Shown piece after piece: positions 1 through 6,946 of a DNA stretch of 64,000 bases (within the stretch, counting starts at the first letter, position 1; every line of letters begins with the position of its first letter). The position numbers and the translations under genes were made by a program. The notes under the pieces are model-generated. The model was not told the origin of the DNA, did no database searches, and worked only from the letters and a program-made list of their open reading frames with translations. The DNA comes from Streptomyces abikoensis (lineage in GTDB: Bacteria; Actinomycetota; Actinomycetes; Streptomycetales; Streptomycetaceae). Location of the stretch: positions 124,001 to 188,000 of the forward strand of contig NZ_BMRT01000007.1 in NCBI RefSeq assembly GCF_014648775.1, written 5' to 3'.

Positions 1-1
1 G

Positions 2-223
2 CTGTCGTGCGGTGAGTCCTGGCACAACCTCCACCACGCCGATCCGACGTCGGCGCGGCACGGTGTGCTGAGGGGGCAGCTGGACTCCAGCGCCCGTATC
101 ATCCGCTGGTTCGAGCGGGCGGGCTGGGCGTACGACGTGCGCTGGCCGAACGCCGCCCGGATCGAGTCCCGGCGGGCGGGCGGGGAGAAACGGGATAAGG
201 AGGATGCCGCGCACGCGGCATGA
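2..223 (+). CDS. Fatty-acid (acyl-CoA/acyl-lipid) desaturase, C-terminal fragment
   Basis: This is the last 73 codons of a gene that begins outside the window. The visible part starts LSCGESWHNLHHADP, which contains the HNLHH form of the third histidine box (HxxHH) that binds the di-iron centre of membrane desaturases. The remainder is a hydrophilic cytoplasmic tail ending KRDKEDAAHAA. By family knowledge the enzyme introduces a double bond into a membrane acyl chain. The TGA stop (221-223) overlaps the ATG of the following TetR gene as ATGA, so the two genes should be co-transcribed and translationally coupled. The regulator therefore probably controls fatty-acid desaturation. The exact substrate and regiospecificity cannot be read from a fragment. 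Confidence 0.85.
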   Translation: MSCGESWHNLHHADPTSARHGVLRGQLDSSARIIRWFERAGWAYDVRWPNAARIESRRAGGEKRDKEDAAHAA

Positions 224-915
224 TTGACGGCGTGGCGATCGACAGCAACACCAGTGACAAGGACCTGCCCGCTGCCTCCGGGAGCCGGCGCGGCCGGCCC
301 CGCCGTGTGCGGATGACCGGCGCGGAGCGCCGTGAGCAGCTGCTGGACATCGGTCGCACGCTCTTCGCCGAGCGGGGCTTCGAGGGGACGTCGGTGGAGG
401 AGATCGCGGCGAAGGCCGGGGTCTCCAAGCCGGTGGTCTACGAGCACTTCGGCGGCAAGGAGGGGCTGTACGCGGTGGTCGTGGACCGTGAGATGCGGCG
501 GCTCCTCGACATGGTCACGGGCGCGCTGACGGCGGGCCATCCGAGGGAGCTGCTGGAGCAGGCGGCGTTCGCCCTCCTGGACTACATCGAGAAGTCCACG
601 GACGGCTTCCGGATCCTGGTGCGGGATTCGCCGGTGGCGCAGTCGACGGGTACGTTCGCCTCGCTGATCAGCGATATCGCCACGCAGGTCGAGGACATCC
701 TGGGCCTGGAGTTCAAGGCGCGCGGCTTCGATCCGAAGCTGGCGCCGCTGTACGCGCAGGCGCTGGTGGGCATGGTGGCCCTCACGGGCCAGTGGTGGCT
801 GGACGTCCGCAAGCCGCGGAAGGCGGAGGTGGCGGCGCACCTCGTGAACCTGGCCTGGCACGGGTTGGACGGGCTGGAGCCGAAGCCGCGCCTGGTCGGC
901 CACCGCAAGTCCTGA
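220..915 (+). CDS. TetR-family transcriptional regulator, coupled to desaturase
   Basis: 231 residues. A basic N-terminal stretch (GRPRRVRMTGAERREQLLD) leads into a classic TetR helix-turn-helix at about residues 50-90 (LFAERGFEGTSVEEIAAKAG, then VSKPVVYEHFGGKEGLY). The C-terminal half is the usual all-helical ligand domain with DIATQVEDILGLEF and a tryptophan pair (GQWWLDVRKPRK). The start at 220 forms an ATGA overlap with the desaturase stop, which supports that start and implies co-expression. Similar desaturase-TetR pairs are common in Streptomyces and the regulator is likely to sense acyl-CoA or membrane state, but that is inference. The gene ends 184 bp before the converging tam gene, with a large inverted repeat between them. 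Confidence 0.88.
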   Translation: MIDGVAIDSNTSDKDLPAASGSRRGRPRRVRMTGAERREQLLDIGRTLFAERGFEGTSVEEIAAKAGVSKPVVYEHFGGKEGLYAVVVDREMRRLLDMVTGALTAGHPRELLEQAAFALLDYIEKSTDGFRILVRDSPVAQSTGTFASLISDIATQVEDILGLEFKARGFDPKLAPLYAQALVGMVALTGQWWLDVRKPRKAEVAAHLVNLAWHGLDGLEPKPRLVGHRKS

Positions 916-1021
916 CCCGCCCGGGCCGGGTGGCCCCCGGGGGGGGACGGCGGGGGTGGTTCGGCACCGCCGGGCTCCCCGGTGGGGGTTGCGCGCCGTC
1001 GCGGCGGGGTGGGGTGCCCCT

Positions 1022-1098
1022 GTCCCGCCCTTTCACCGTTCCCCGGGTGGGGGTCTGGGGGCTTGCCCCCAGGAAACGGGAAGGGGGCGGGACCGGGG
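1022..1098. repeat. Convergent intergenic inverted repeat (dispersed-repeat copy A)
   Basis: Between the converging TetR and tam genes. An inner perfect 8-2-8 hairpin (1055-1062 with 1065-1072, CTGGGGGC / GCCCCCAG) sits inside a longer imperfect inverted repeat pairing GTCCCGCCCTTTCACCGTT (1022-1040) with the GGAAACGGGAAGGGGGCGGGAC side (about 1072-1093). It probably acts as a bidirectional terminator. The segment 1050-1098 is closely similar to intergenic segments at 36705-36751 and 54574-54621. Confidence 0.6.
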
Positions 1099-1099
1099 C

Positions 1100-1924
1100 T
1101 CAGGCCTGCGCCCCCGGCCGCGCCACCACGAAGATCCGCCGGAAGGGGAACACTGTTCCCGCCGGGCCCGCCGGGTAGGCGTCCCGCAGGAGCGCCCCGT
1201 ACTCCGCGAGGAACGCCTCCGTCGCGGCCGGATCATCGGCGAGGCCGGTCAGGACCGGCCGAAGCCCCGTGCCGCGGATCCAGTCGAGGACGGGGTCCTC
1301 GCCCTGGAGGACGTGGAGGTACGTCGTCTCCCACGCGTCCACCTCGCAGCCGAGCGCCGTCAGCTCCTCCAGGTACGCGGCGGGCGGGTGTACGTCGAGG
1401 GTGCGGCGGCCCGCCGCGCCCAGGCGGTCGCGCCAGCGCGGGGACGCGCACAGCTCGCGCAGCAGCGCGTGGCTGGGGGCGTCGCTGTTCCCCGGCACCT
1501 GGAAGGCGAACGTGCCGCCGGGTGCGAGGCCGGCCAGCCAGGCCGGGAAGGCCCGTACGTGTTCCGGCACCCACTGGAGCGCGGCGTTGGAGACGATCAG
1601 GTCGTAGTGGCCGTGCGGCGGCGTCCAGTCCGTCAGGTCGGCGGGGGCGAAGTCGAGGCGGCCGCCGCCGGGTGTCGGGCCGGCGTGGGCGGCGGCTTCG
1701 GCGAGCATGGGGGCGGAGTTGTCGTAGCCGGTGATGTGCGCGTCCGGCCAGCGGTCGGCGAGCAGGGCCGTGACGTTGCCGGCGCCGCAGCCGAGGTCGG
1801 CGATGCGGGCGGGGTGGCCCGGCGGGTCGGGCACTCGGGCGAGCAGTTCGCGGAAGGGCCGGGTCCGGTGCCCGGCGTGGCGGAGGTACTGGCCGGGGTC
1901 CCAGTCGGGGGTGTGGCGCACCAT
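1100..1924 (-). CDS. tam: Trans-aconitate 2-methyltransferase
   Basis: 274 residues. A class I SAM-dependent methyltransferase: motif I is IADLGCGAGNVTALLADRWP, followed by the acidic loop GYDNSAPML and the post-motif region DLIVSNAALQWVPE. The N-terminus RHTPDWDPGQYLRHAGHRTRPF matches the Tam family, which methylates trans-aconitate, an inhibitor of aconitase formed spontaneously from cis-aconitate. I chose the ATG at 1924 (MVRHTPDW) because it matches the family N-terminus; an in-frame extension to 2050 would run into the divergent tamR gene. Divergent from a MarR-type gene with a perfect palindrome between the two. In S. coelicolor the same pair (tam/tamR) links trans-aconitate detoxification to TCA-cycle flux and oxidative stress. 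Confidence 0.93.
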   Translation of the reverse strand: MVRHTPDWDPGQYLRHAGHRTRPFRELLARVPDPPGHPARIADLGCGAGNVTALLADRWPDAHITGYDNSAPMLAEAAAHAGPTPGGGRLDFAPADLTDWTPPHGHYDLIVSNAALQWVPEHVRAFPAWLAGLAPGGTFAFQVPGNSDAPSHALLRELCASPRWRDRLGAAGRRTLDVHPPAAYLEELTALGCEVDAWETTYLHVLQGEDPVLDWIRGTGLRPVLTGLADDPAATEAFLAEYGALLRDAYPAGPAGTVFPFRRIFVVARPGAQA

Positions 1925-1932
1925 GCGACCTA

Positions 1933-1946
1933 TCTTGACATCAAGA
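1933..1946. promoter_or_regulatory. Probable TamR operator between tam and tamR
   Basis: Perfect 6-2-6 inverted repeat TCTTGA-CA-TCAAGA in the 56-bp gap between the tam and tamR start codons. It is the right size and position for a MarR-family dimer site that would repress both divergent promoters. A hexamer TACAAT (1969-1974) lies 6 bp before the tamR ATG at 1981, which fits a -10 element of a leaderless tamR transcript. Confidence 0.7.
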
Positions 1947-1980
1947 GACTTCATGTCGACAGACCTACTACAATGATCCC

Positions 1981-2478
1981 ATGGAGGACGAGGTCGATCG
2001 GCTGGTCGCGGCGTGGCGTCGAGAGCGCCCCGATCTCGACGTGGAACCACTCGAAGTGCTCAGTCGCGTCTCCAGACTCGCCCGGCACCTGGACCGGGCG
2101 CGCAGGATCGCCTTCGCCGAGCACGAGCTCGAGCCCTGGGAGTTCGACGTCCTGACCGCCCTGCGCCGCGCCGGGGACCCGTATCAGCTCTCCCCCGGGC
2201 AGCTGCTGACCCAGACCCTGGTCACCTCGGGCACCATGACCAACCGCATCGACCGGCTCGCGAAGAAGGGCCTGGTCCAGCGGGAGCCGGACCCCAACGA
2301 CCGGCGCGGGGTGCTCGTCCGGCTCACCGCCGAGGGGCGGGACCGCGCGGATCAGGCGCTCGCCGGGCTGCTCGCCCAGGAGCGCGCGATCCTCGGCGAG
2401 CTGTCCACCGCTCAGCGCGCGGAACTGGCGGGGCTGCTACGCCAGTTGACCGCCCCGTTCGACAACGTCCCCGGCTAG
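1981..2478 (+). CDS. tamR: MarR-family regulator TamR
   Basis: 165 residues. Winged helix: LEPWEFDVLTALRRAG, recognition segment QTLVTSGTMTNRIDRLAKKGLV, wing QREPDPNDRRGVLVRLTAEGR (about residues 50-125), with dimerisation helices at both ends. The family represses adjacent genes and releases DNA on binding small acids; TamR of S. coelicolor responds to trans-aconitate, cis-aconitate and citrate. The identification rests on the family fold plus the divergent tam neighbour and the shared palindrome. The ATG at 1981 has no evident Shine-Dalgarno but a -10-like TACAAT just upstream, suggesting a leaderless mRNA. The last 42 bp overlap, tail to tail, the end of the following leftward regulator gene. 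Confidence 0.9.
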   Translation: MEDEVDRLVAAWRRERPDLDVEPLEVLSRVSRLARHLDRARRIAFAEHELEPWEFDVLTALRRAGDPYQLSPGQLLTQTLVTSGTMTNRIDRLAKKGLVQREPDPNDRRGVLVRLTAEGRDRADQALAGLLAQERAILGELSTAQRAELAGLLRQLTAPFDNVPG

Positions 2479-3237
2479 GTCCACCGGGCCCACCCCGGCC
2501 CGCCGGGCCAGCGCGACGGCGGCCAGGGTGGAGTGCACCCCGAGCTTGCCGAGCACGTTCTGCATATGGGTGCGGACGGTGTGCGGGGAGAGGTAGAGCC
2601 GCTCGGCGACGGCCTTGCGGCCCAGCCCGGCCACCATGCAGCGCAGCACCTCGCGTTCGCGCGGGGTCAGCGACTCCACCAGCCGCTCGCTCTCGGTGCG
2701 GTGCTTGCGCGCGGCCGTCAGCTCGCGCAGTACGCCCGTCAGCAGAGCGGGCGGCAGATGCGTCTCGTCCCGCAGCACGCCTCGTATCACCGACAGCAGG
2801 CGTGAGAGCGAGCAGTCCTTGGCCACCCAGCCGCCGGCCCCCGCCTGGAGCGCCGCGGCCGCGCGCCGCGGGTCGTCGCGCTCGGCCAGGACGACCGTCC
2901 GCACCCCCGGATGGCCCGAGCGGACCCTCGCCACCAGCGAGATGCCGTCCACCGCGCCCTCGCCCGGCCCCGAGCCGTCCTGGCCGGGGCCCCGCGACTG
3001 CGCGGGTACGTGCGCGACGTCCGGGCCCACCGTGCCGAGGTCGGCATCGATCAGCAGCACGTCGAACCGCCGCCCTTCGCCCGCCGCGCGCTCCAGCGCG
3101 CGCAGCGCCGCCGGCCCGCTGCCGGCCGCCGAGACGTCCACGTCCTGCTCCGCCGCGAGGGCGGCGGCGAGCGACTCGGCGAAGATGCGGTGGTCGTCGA
3201 CCACCAATACCCGAATACGTGCCACAACCACCCCCAT
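2437..3237 (-). CDS. LuxR-type (NarL/FixJ) response regulator with receiver insertion
   Basis: 266 residues. Receiver domain at the N-terminus (IRVLVVDDHRIFAESL; phospho-acceptor Asp in DVLLIDAD; conserved Lys in WVAKDCS) and a C-terminal LuxR helix-turn-helix (LTPREREVLRCMVAGLGRKA, then LSPHTVRTHMQNVLGKLGV). About 27 residues (GTVGPDVAHVPAQSRGPGQD and on to EGAVDGISL) are inserted directly after the phospho-Asp loop, where the family normally has only a few residues. The ATG at 3237 is chosen because the receiver core begins 8 residues later. No histidine kinase is adjacent, so the signal is unknown. The 3' end overlaps tamR by 42 bp in convergent orientation. Confidence 0.88.
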   Translation of the reverse strand: MGVVVARIRVLVVDDHRIFAESLAAALAAEQDVDVSAAGSGPAALRALERAAGEGRRFDVLLIDADLGTVGPDVAHVPAQSRGPGQDGSGPGEGAVDGISLVARVRSGHPGVRTVVLAERDDPRRAAAALQAGAGGWVAKDCSLSRLLSVIRGVLRDETHLPPALLTGVLRELTAARKHRTESERLVESLTPREREVLRCMVAGLGRKAVAERLYLSPHTVRTHMQNVLGKLGVHSTLAAVALARRAGVGPVDLAGDVVERGGQLA

Positions 3238-3467
3238 GTCCCGGTAGGCGGAGGCAGTGCGGGTACGGCGCCCGAACCCGGGGCCGCCACGCGCGCACGG
3301 CCGCCGCCGTGCCCTGACAACCACCCCGCCCCGGGCGTCGTACCTGCCTGTCTCGCCCCCTGATCAGCGCCGGCCCCCACCGGCACTGTGCATCAGCGTA
3401 CGGCCGGGGTCGGGCGACGGAAGCCGATTGGCAAAACTGCTTGACCCGGGTGTTTATCGTGAGCTTT

Positions 3468-3626
3468 ATGTTCAGTATTGAGGCGGTGAACGACTCGGAA
3501 CGACGTGATGTGGTCCTCGCGCGACTCCGCGCGACCAATACCGAACGTTCGTCCGTCATGCGGGCGTTGCGGGGAACATCCGTCGAGCGCGACGTCCCCG
3601 TGGGCTCGCGGTTGCCTCTCCCCTGA
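3468..3626 (+). CDS. Small hypothetical protein (doubtful)
   Basis: Possible 52-residue protein MFSIEAVNDSERRDVVLARL... rich in Arg. It starts just downstream of an unusually AT-rich stretch with TTGACC (3441-3446) and an ATG preceded by no good Shine-Dalgarno. The 230 bp between the response regulator start and this ATG contain no other gene and presumably hold divergent promoters. No recognisable domain. It could equally be a chance frame or the remnant of a longer gene. Confidence 0.3.
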   Translation: MFSIEAVNDSERRDVVLARLRATNTERSSVMRALRGTSVERDVPVGSRLPLP

Positions 3627-3672
3627 CCCGCCCCTTCCCGCAACCGGGGCTTCCCCCGCCCGCCCCCGGGAC

Positions 3673-4824
3673 CTAGAGCTCGCGACGGGCGCCCTCGTCC
3701 GCCGTCGTCGGGAAGACGCGCGGCGCGGCGTGCCCGGCGGTCGCGAAGGCGGTCGTCACGGCGCGTTCGACCGCTTCGGCCGCCGGCTCGTCCGTGAGGA
3801 CGAGGGCCGAGCCGCCGAAGCCGCCGCCCGTCATCCGCGCGCCCAGCGCGCCCGCCCCGGTCGCCGCGGCGACCACCAGGTCCAACTCGGGGCAGGAGAC
3901 GGCGAAGTCGTCCCGCAGGGAGGCGTGCCCGGCCGTCAGGAGGGGGCCTGCGGCGCGGGGGTCGCCCGCGTCGAGCAGCGCGGCCACGGCCCGTACGCGC
4001 TCGTTCTCGGAGACGACGTGCCGCACCAGCGCGCCCGCCCCGGGCACGGCCCGCACCTCCCGCACCGCCGCGTCGAGTTCCCCGTACGGGACGTCACGCA
4101 GGGCGCGCACCCCCAGTGCGCGCGCCGCCGCCTCGCACCCCGCGCGCCGCCGTGCGTATTCGCCCTCCCCCAGGTCGTGTTTGACACGCGTGTCGACGAC
4201 CAACAGGCGCAGGCCGTGCGCCGCCAGGTCGAAGGGGAGGTGCCGGTGGGTGAGGTCGCGGGTGTCCAGATGGAGCGCGTGGCCGGCCTCGCAGCATGCC
4301 GAGGCGGTCTGGTCCATGATCCCGCAGGGGACGCCGGCGAAGGCGTTCTCGGCCCGGCGCGCCAGCCGGGCCAGCTCCGGGCGGGCGAGCCCGAGCCCGT
4401 ACAGCCCGTCGAGGGCGAGCGCGGTGGCGATCTCCAGGGCGGCGGAGGACGAGAGGCCCGCCCCCACCGGCACCTCGCTCTCCACGTGCAGGTCCGCGCC
4501 CGCCACCGCGTGCCCCGCCTCGCGCAGCGCCCACAGGACGCCCGCCGGGTACGCGGCCCAGCCCCGCACCGTCCCCGGCCGCAGCTCGTCCGGTGTCACG
4601 GTCACGACGCCGCCCGGCATGTCCGCCGAGTGCAGCCGCAGCCGTCCGTCGGCGCGGGCGCGGGCCGCCACCCGGGTGCGCAGGGGCAGGGCGAGCGGCA
4701 TCACGAAGCCGTCGTTGACGTCCGTGTACTCGCCGATGAGGTTCACCCGGCCGGGCGCCGCCCAGACGCCCTCGCAGCCGGTGCCGTACACGGCCCGGAA
4801 GGCGGCGGCAGCGGCGGCGGTCAC
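3673..4824 (-). CDS. galK: Galactokinase
   Basis: 383 residues. GHMP kinase: substrate-binding signature GRVNLIGEYTDVNDGFVMPL near the N-terminus, ATP-binding motif VPVGAGLSSSAALEIATALA, and the C-terminal motif GARMTGGGFGGSALVL. It phosphorylates alpha-D-galactose to galactose 1-phosphate, the first step of the Leloir pathway. The GTG start at 4824 overlaps the galE stop (GTGA) and gives the normal family length and N-terminus; longer in-frame readings run through galE and are not real. Last gene of the leftward galT-galE-galK operon, the standard Streptomyces order. Confidence 0.96.
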   Translation of the reverse strand: MTAAAAAAFRAVYGTGCEGVWAAPGRVNLIGEYTDVNDGFVMPLALPLRTRVAARARADGRLRLHSADMPGGVVTVTPDELRPGTVRGWAAYPAGVLWALREAGHAVAGADLHVESEVPVGAGLSSSAALEIATALALDGLYGLGLARPELARLARRAENAFAGVPCGIMDQTASACCEAGHALHLDTRDLTHRHLPFDLAAHGLRLLVVDTRVKHDLGEGEYARRRAGCEAAARALGVRALRDVPYGELDAAVREVRAVPGAGALVRHVVSENERVRAVAALLDAGDPRAAGPLLTAGHASLRDDFAVSCPELDLVVAAATGAGALGARMTGGGFGGSALVLTDEPAAEAVERAVTTAFATAGHAAPRVFPTTADEGARREL

Positions 4825-5807
4825 GGGCGGTTCCGGGCCGCGCCGTGCCGTGCGAAGTCCCAGGCGTCCTCGACGATCGCGGCCAGGTCGGGGCGGCGCG
4901 GCCGCCAGCCGAGCAGCCGGTGCGCCCGTTCGGCGGAGGCGACGAGCACCGCGGGGTCGCCCGGCCGGCGGGGGCCGGCGGTCTCCGGGACGGGGTGCCC
5001 GGTGACCTTGCGGACGGTCTCGACGACCTCGCGGACGGAGAAGCCGCGCCCGTTGCCGAGGTTGCAGATCAGGTGCTCGCCGGGGCGGGCGGCGCCGAGG
5101 GCCAGGAGGTGGGCGTCGGCGAGGTCGGCGACGTGGATGTAGTCGCGGACGCACGTGCCGTCGGGGGTCGGGTAGTCCTCGCCGTGGACGGAGACCGCCT
5201 CGCGCTCCCCCAGGGCGACCTGGAGGACGAGCGGGATGAGGTGGGACTCGGGCGCGTGCCGCTCGCCGTGCCGCCCGTAGGCGCCCGCCACGTTGAAGTA
5301 GCGCAGGGAGACGGCGGCCAGGCCGTGGGCCGCGCACTCGCCGGCGATCATGTGGTCGACGGCGAGTTTGGTGGCGCCGTAGGGGCTGGTGGGGGCGGTG
5401 GGGGCGTCCTCGGTGACCGGGACGGCGGCGGGTTCGCCGTAGGTGGCGGCGGTGGAGGAGAAGACGAGGGTGCGCACGTCCGCGTCCCGCATGGCGGTGA
5501 GCAGTGCGAGCGTGCCGCCGACGTTGTTGCGCCAGTACCGGTCGGGGTGGGTCACCGACTCCCCCACCTGTGAGAACGCGGCGAAGTGGAGGACGGCGTC
5601 ATGGCCGGCGACGAGCTCGGGGGCCGTCTCCTGCACCCGGCCCTCGATGAAGCGGGCCCCTTCGGGCACGGCGTCGCGGTGACCGGTGGAGAGGTCGTCG
5701 AGGACGGTCACCCGGTGGCCGGCGGCCAGCAGATGCGCGGCCACGACGCTGCCGACATAGCCGGCACCGCCCGTGACCAGGTACGTTCCATCGCCTTCGG
5801 GGCTCAT
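4821..5807 (-). CDS. galE: UDP-glucose 4-epimerase
   Basis: 328 residues. Extended short-chain dehydrogenase fold: NAD-binding TGGAGYVGS at residues 12-20, catalytic Ser region FSSTAATYGEP, and the Tyr-Lys pair in SPYGATKLAVDH. Interconverts UDP-galactose and UDP-glucose, regenerating the UDP-glucose used by GalT. The ATG at 5807 overlaps the galT stop (ATGA) and the gene ends in a GTGA overlap with galK, so the three enzymes are translated as one coupled unit. Confidence 0.96.
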   Translation of the reverse strand: MSPEGDGTYLVTGGAGYVGSVVAAHLLAAGHRVTVLDDLSTGHRDAVPEGARFIEGRVQETAPELVAGHDAVLHFAAFSQVGESVTHPDRYWRNNVGGTLALLTAMRDADVRTLVFSSTAATYGEPAAVPVTEDAPTAPTSPYGATKLAVDHMIAGECAAHGLAAVSLRYFNVAGAYGRHGERHAPESHLIPLVLQVALGEREAVSVHGEDYPTPDGTCVRDYIHVADLADAHLLALGAARPGEHLICNLGNGRGFSVREVVETVRKVTGHPVPETAGPRRPGDPAVLVASAERAHRLLGWRPRRPDLAAIVEDAWDFARHGAARNRP

Positions 5808-6850
5808 GCGCTCGCCACCTCGCGTAGTCGGTCGGCCGCGGCCTCCGGCCGCACGTCGTTGATGAACACGTTCATGCCTGCCTCCGAACCCGCGACGAAC
5901 TTCAGCTTTCCGGGGGCCCGGCGGCTGGTGAAGAGCTCGAGGTGGAGCGCGAATTCACTCCTGTGGGGGTGCCGGAAGGGCGCCTGGTGCCAGCCGGAGA
6001 CATAGGGCGTCGGCGGCTGCGCGGGGCCGAAGATCCGGTCGAAGCGCCGCAGGAGCTCCAGGTAGACCCGGGGGAACTCCGCGCGGGCCGCGTCGTCGAG
6101 GGACGGCAGGTCGGGCACCCGGCGGCGGGGGTGGAGCCGGATCTCGTACGGCCAGCGGGCGGCGTACGGCACGAAGGCCAGCCAGTGGTCGCCGTCGAGG
6201 ACGATCCGGCGGCCGTCGGCGAGCTCGTCGGCCACGACGTCGTCGAAGAGGTTCCGGCCGCCCGTGCGCTCGCGGTGGGCGGCGGCGGAGTCGAGCATCC
6301 GCCCGGTGCGCGGGGTGACGAAGGGGTAGCCGTAGATCTGGCCGTGGGGGTGGCCGAGGGTGACGCCGATCTCGTGGCCGCGGTTCTCGAAGCAGTAGAC
6401 CTGTTCGACGGCGGGGAGCAGGGCGAGTTCGGCGGTGCGGTCGGTCCAGGCGGCGAGGACGAGCGCGGCGCGGTCCTCGTCGAGGGCGGCGAAGGAGGCG
6501 TCGTGGTCGTCGGTGAAGCAGACGACCTCGCAGCGGCCGCTGTCGCCGGAGAGGGCGGGGAAGCGGTTCTCGAAGACGGCCACCTCGTAGGCGGGGGCGG
6601 GGATTTCGGTGGGGCGGCCGTCGCGCGAGGGGCACAGCGGGCAGGAGTCGGCGGCGGGGTGGAGGGGGCGGTCCTGGCGCTGGGCGGCGATGGCGACGCC
6701 GTCGCCGACGAGCGGGTCGCGGCGGATCTCGCTTGCCGCGTCCGGGGGTTGGAGGGGGCGGCGGTCGGTGGTGTCGCGCACGGCGTCGTCGCGGGAGTCG
6801 AAGTAGAGCAGTTCGCGGCCGTCGGCGAGCCGGGTCGCCGTTTTCTTCAT
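5804..6850 (-). CDS. galT: Galactose-1-phosphate uridylyltransferase
   Basis: 348 residues. HIT-superfamily enzyme with the active-site motif GHPHGQIYGYPF (nucleophilic His in HPHGQ) and the zinc-binding pair CPLC near residue 70. Transfers UMP from UDP-glucose to galactose 1-phosphate. The ATG at 6850 is preceded by GAGGAG at about 7-nt spacing; a GTG 5 codons upstream is in frame but overlaps that Shine-Dalgarno. First gene of galTEK, transcribed away from the sugar symporter gene across a 96-bp region with repeated GTGTG motifs. Confidence 0.96.
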   Translation of the reverse strand: MKKTATRLADGRELLYFDSRDDAVRDTTDRRPLQPPDAASEIRRDPLVGDGVAIAAQRQDRPLHPAADSCPLCPSRDGRPTEIPAPAYEVAVFENRFPALSGDSGRCEVVCFTDDHDASFAALDEDRAALVLAAWTDRTAELALLPAVEQVYCFENRGHEIGVTLGHPHGQIYGYPFVTPRTGRMLDSAAAHRERTGGRNLFDDVVADELADGRRIVLDGDHWLAFVPYAARWPYEIRLHPRRRVPDLPSLDDAARAEFPRVYLELLRRFDRIFGPAQPPTPYVSGWHQAPFRHPHRSEFALHLELFTSRRAPGKLKFVAGSEAGMNVFINDVRPEAAADRLREVASA

Positions 6851-6862
6851 CCGACGTCTCCT

Positions 6863-6890
6863 CACACACCTTCACACATAACCGCACACA
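6863..6890 (-). promoter_or_regulatory. Candidate gal operator: three TGTGTG direct repeats
   Basis: On the galT strand the hexamer TGTGTG occurs three times (6890-6885, 6878-6873, 6868-6863), 12 and 10 bp apart, immediately upstream of the galT ribosome binding site. About one helical turn between copies puts them on one DNA face. The S. lividans galP1 operator has been described as repeated hexamers of similar sequence (consensus TGTGAT as I recall), which supports a repressor site here. Confidence 0.5.
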
Positions 6891-6946
6891 AGGAATCATG
6901 ACCCGACAGCACGGTCAACAGCGCCCCGGCGACCGAGAGGTGAAGC

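Noticed and set aside
956..2155. Long open frames antisense to tam and in many other genes
   Set aside because: In ~70% GC DNA the antisense and alternate frames stay open by chance. Their proteins are Arg/Ala/Gly/Pro-rich with no domains, and all lie opposite clearly recognisable genes.
4824..5337. N-terminal extension of galK through galE
   Set aside because: The extended part is a frame-shifted reading of galE with no domain; the GTG at 4824 gives the family N-terminus and GTGA coupling.
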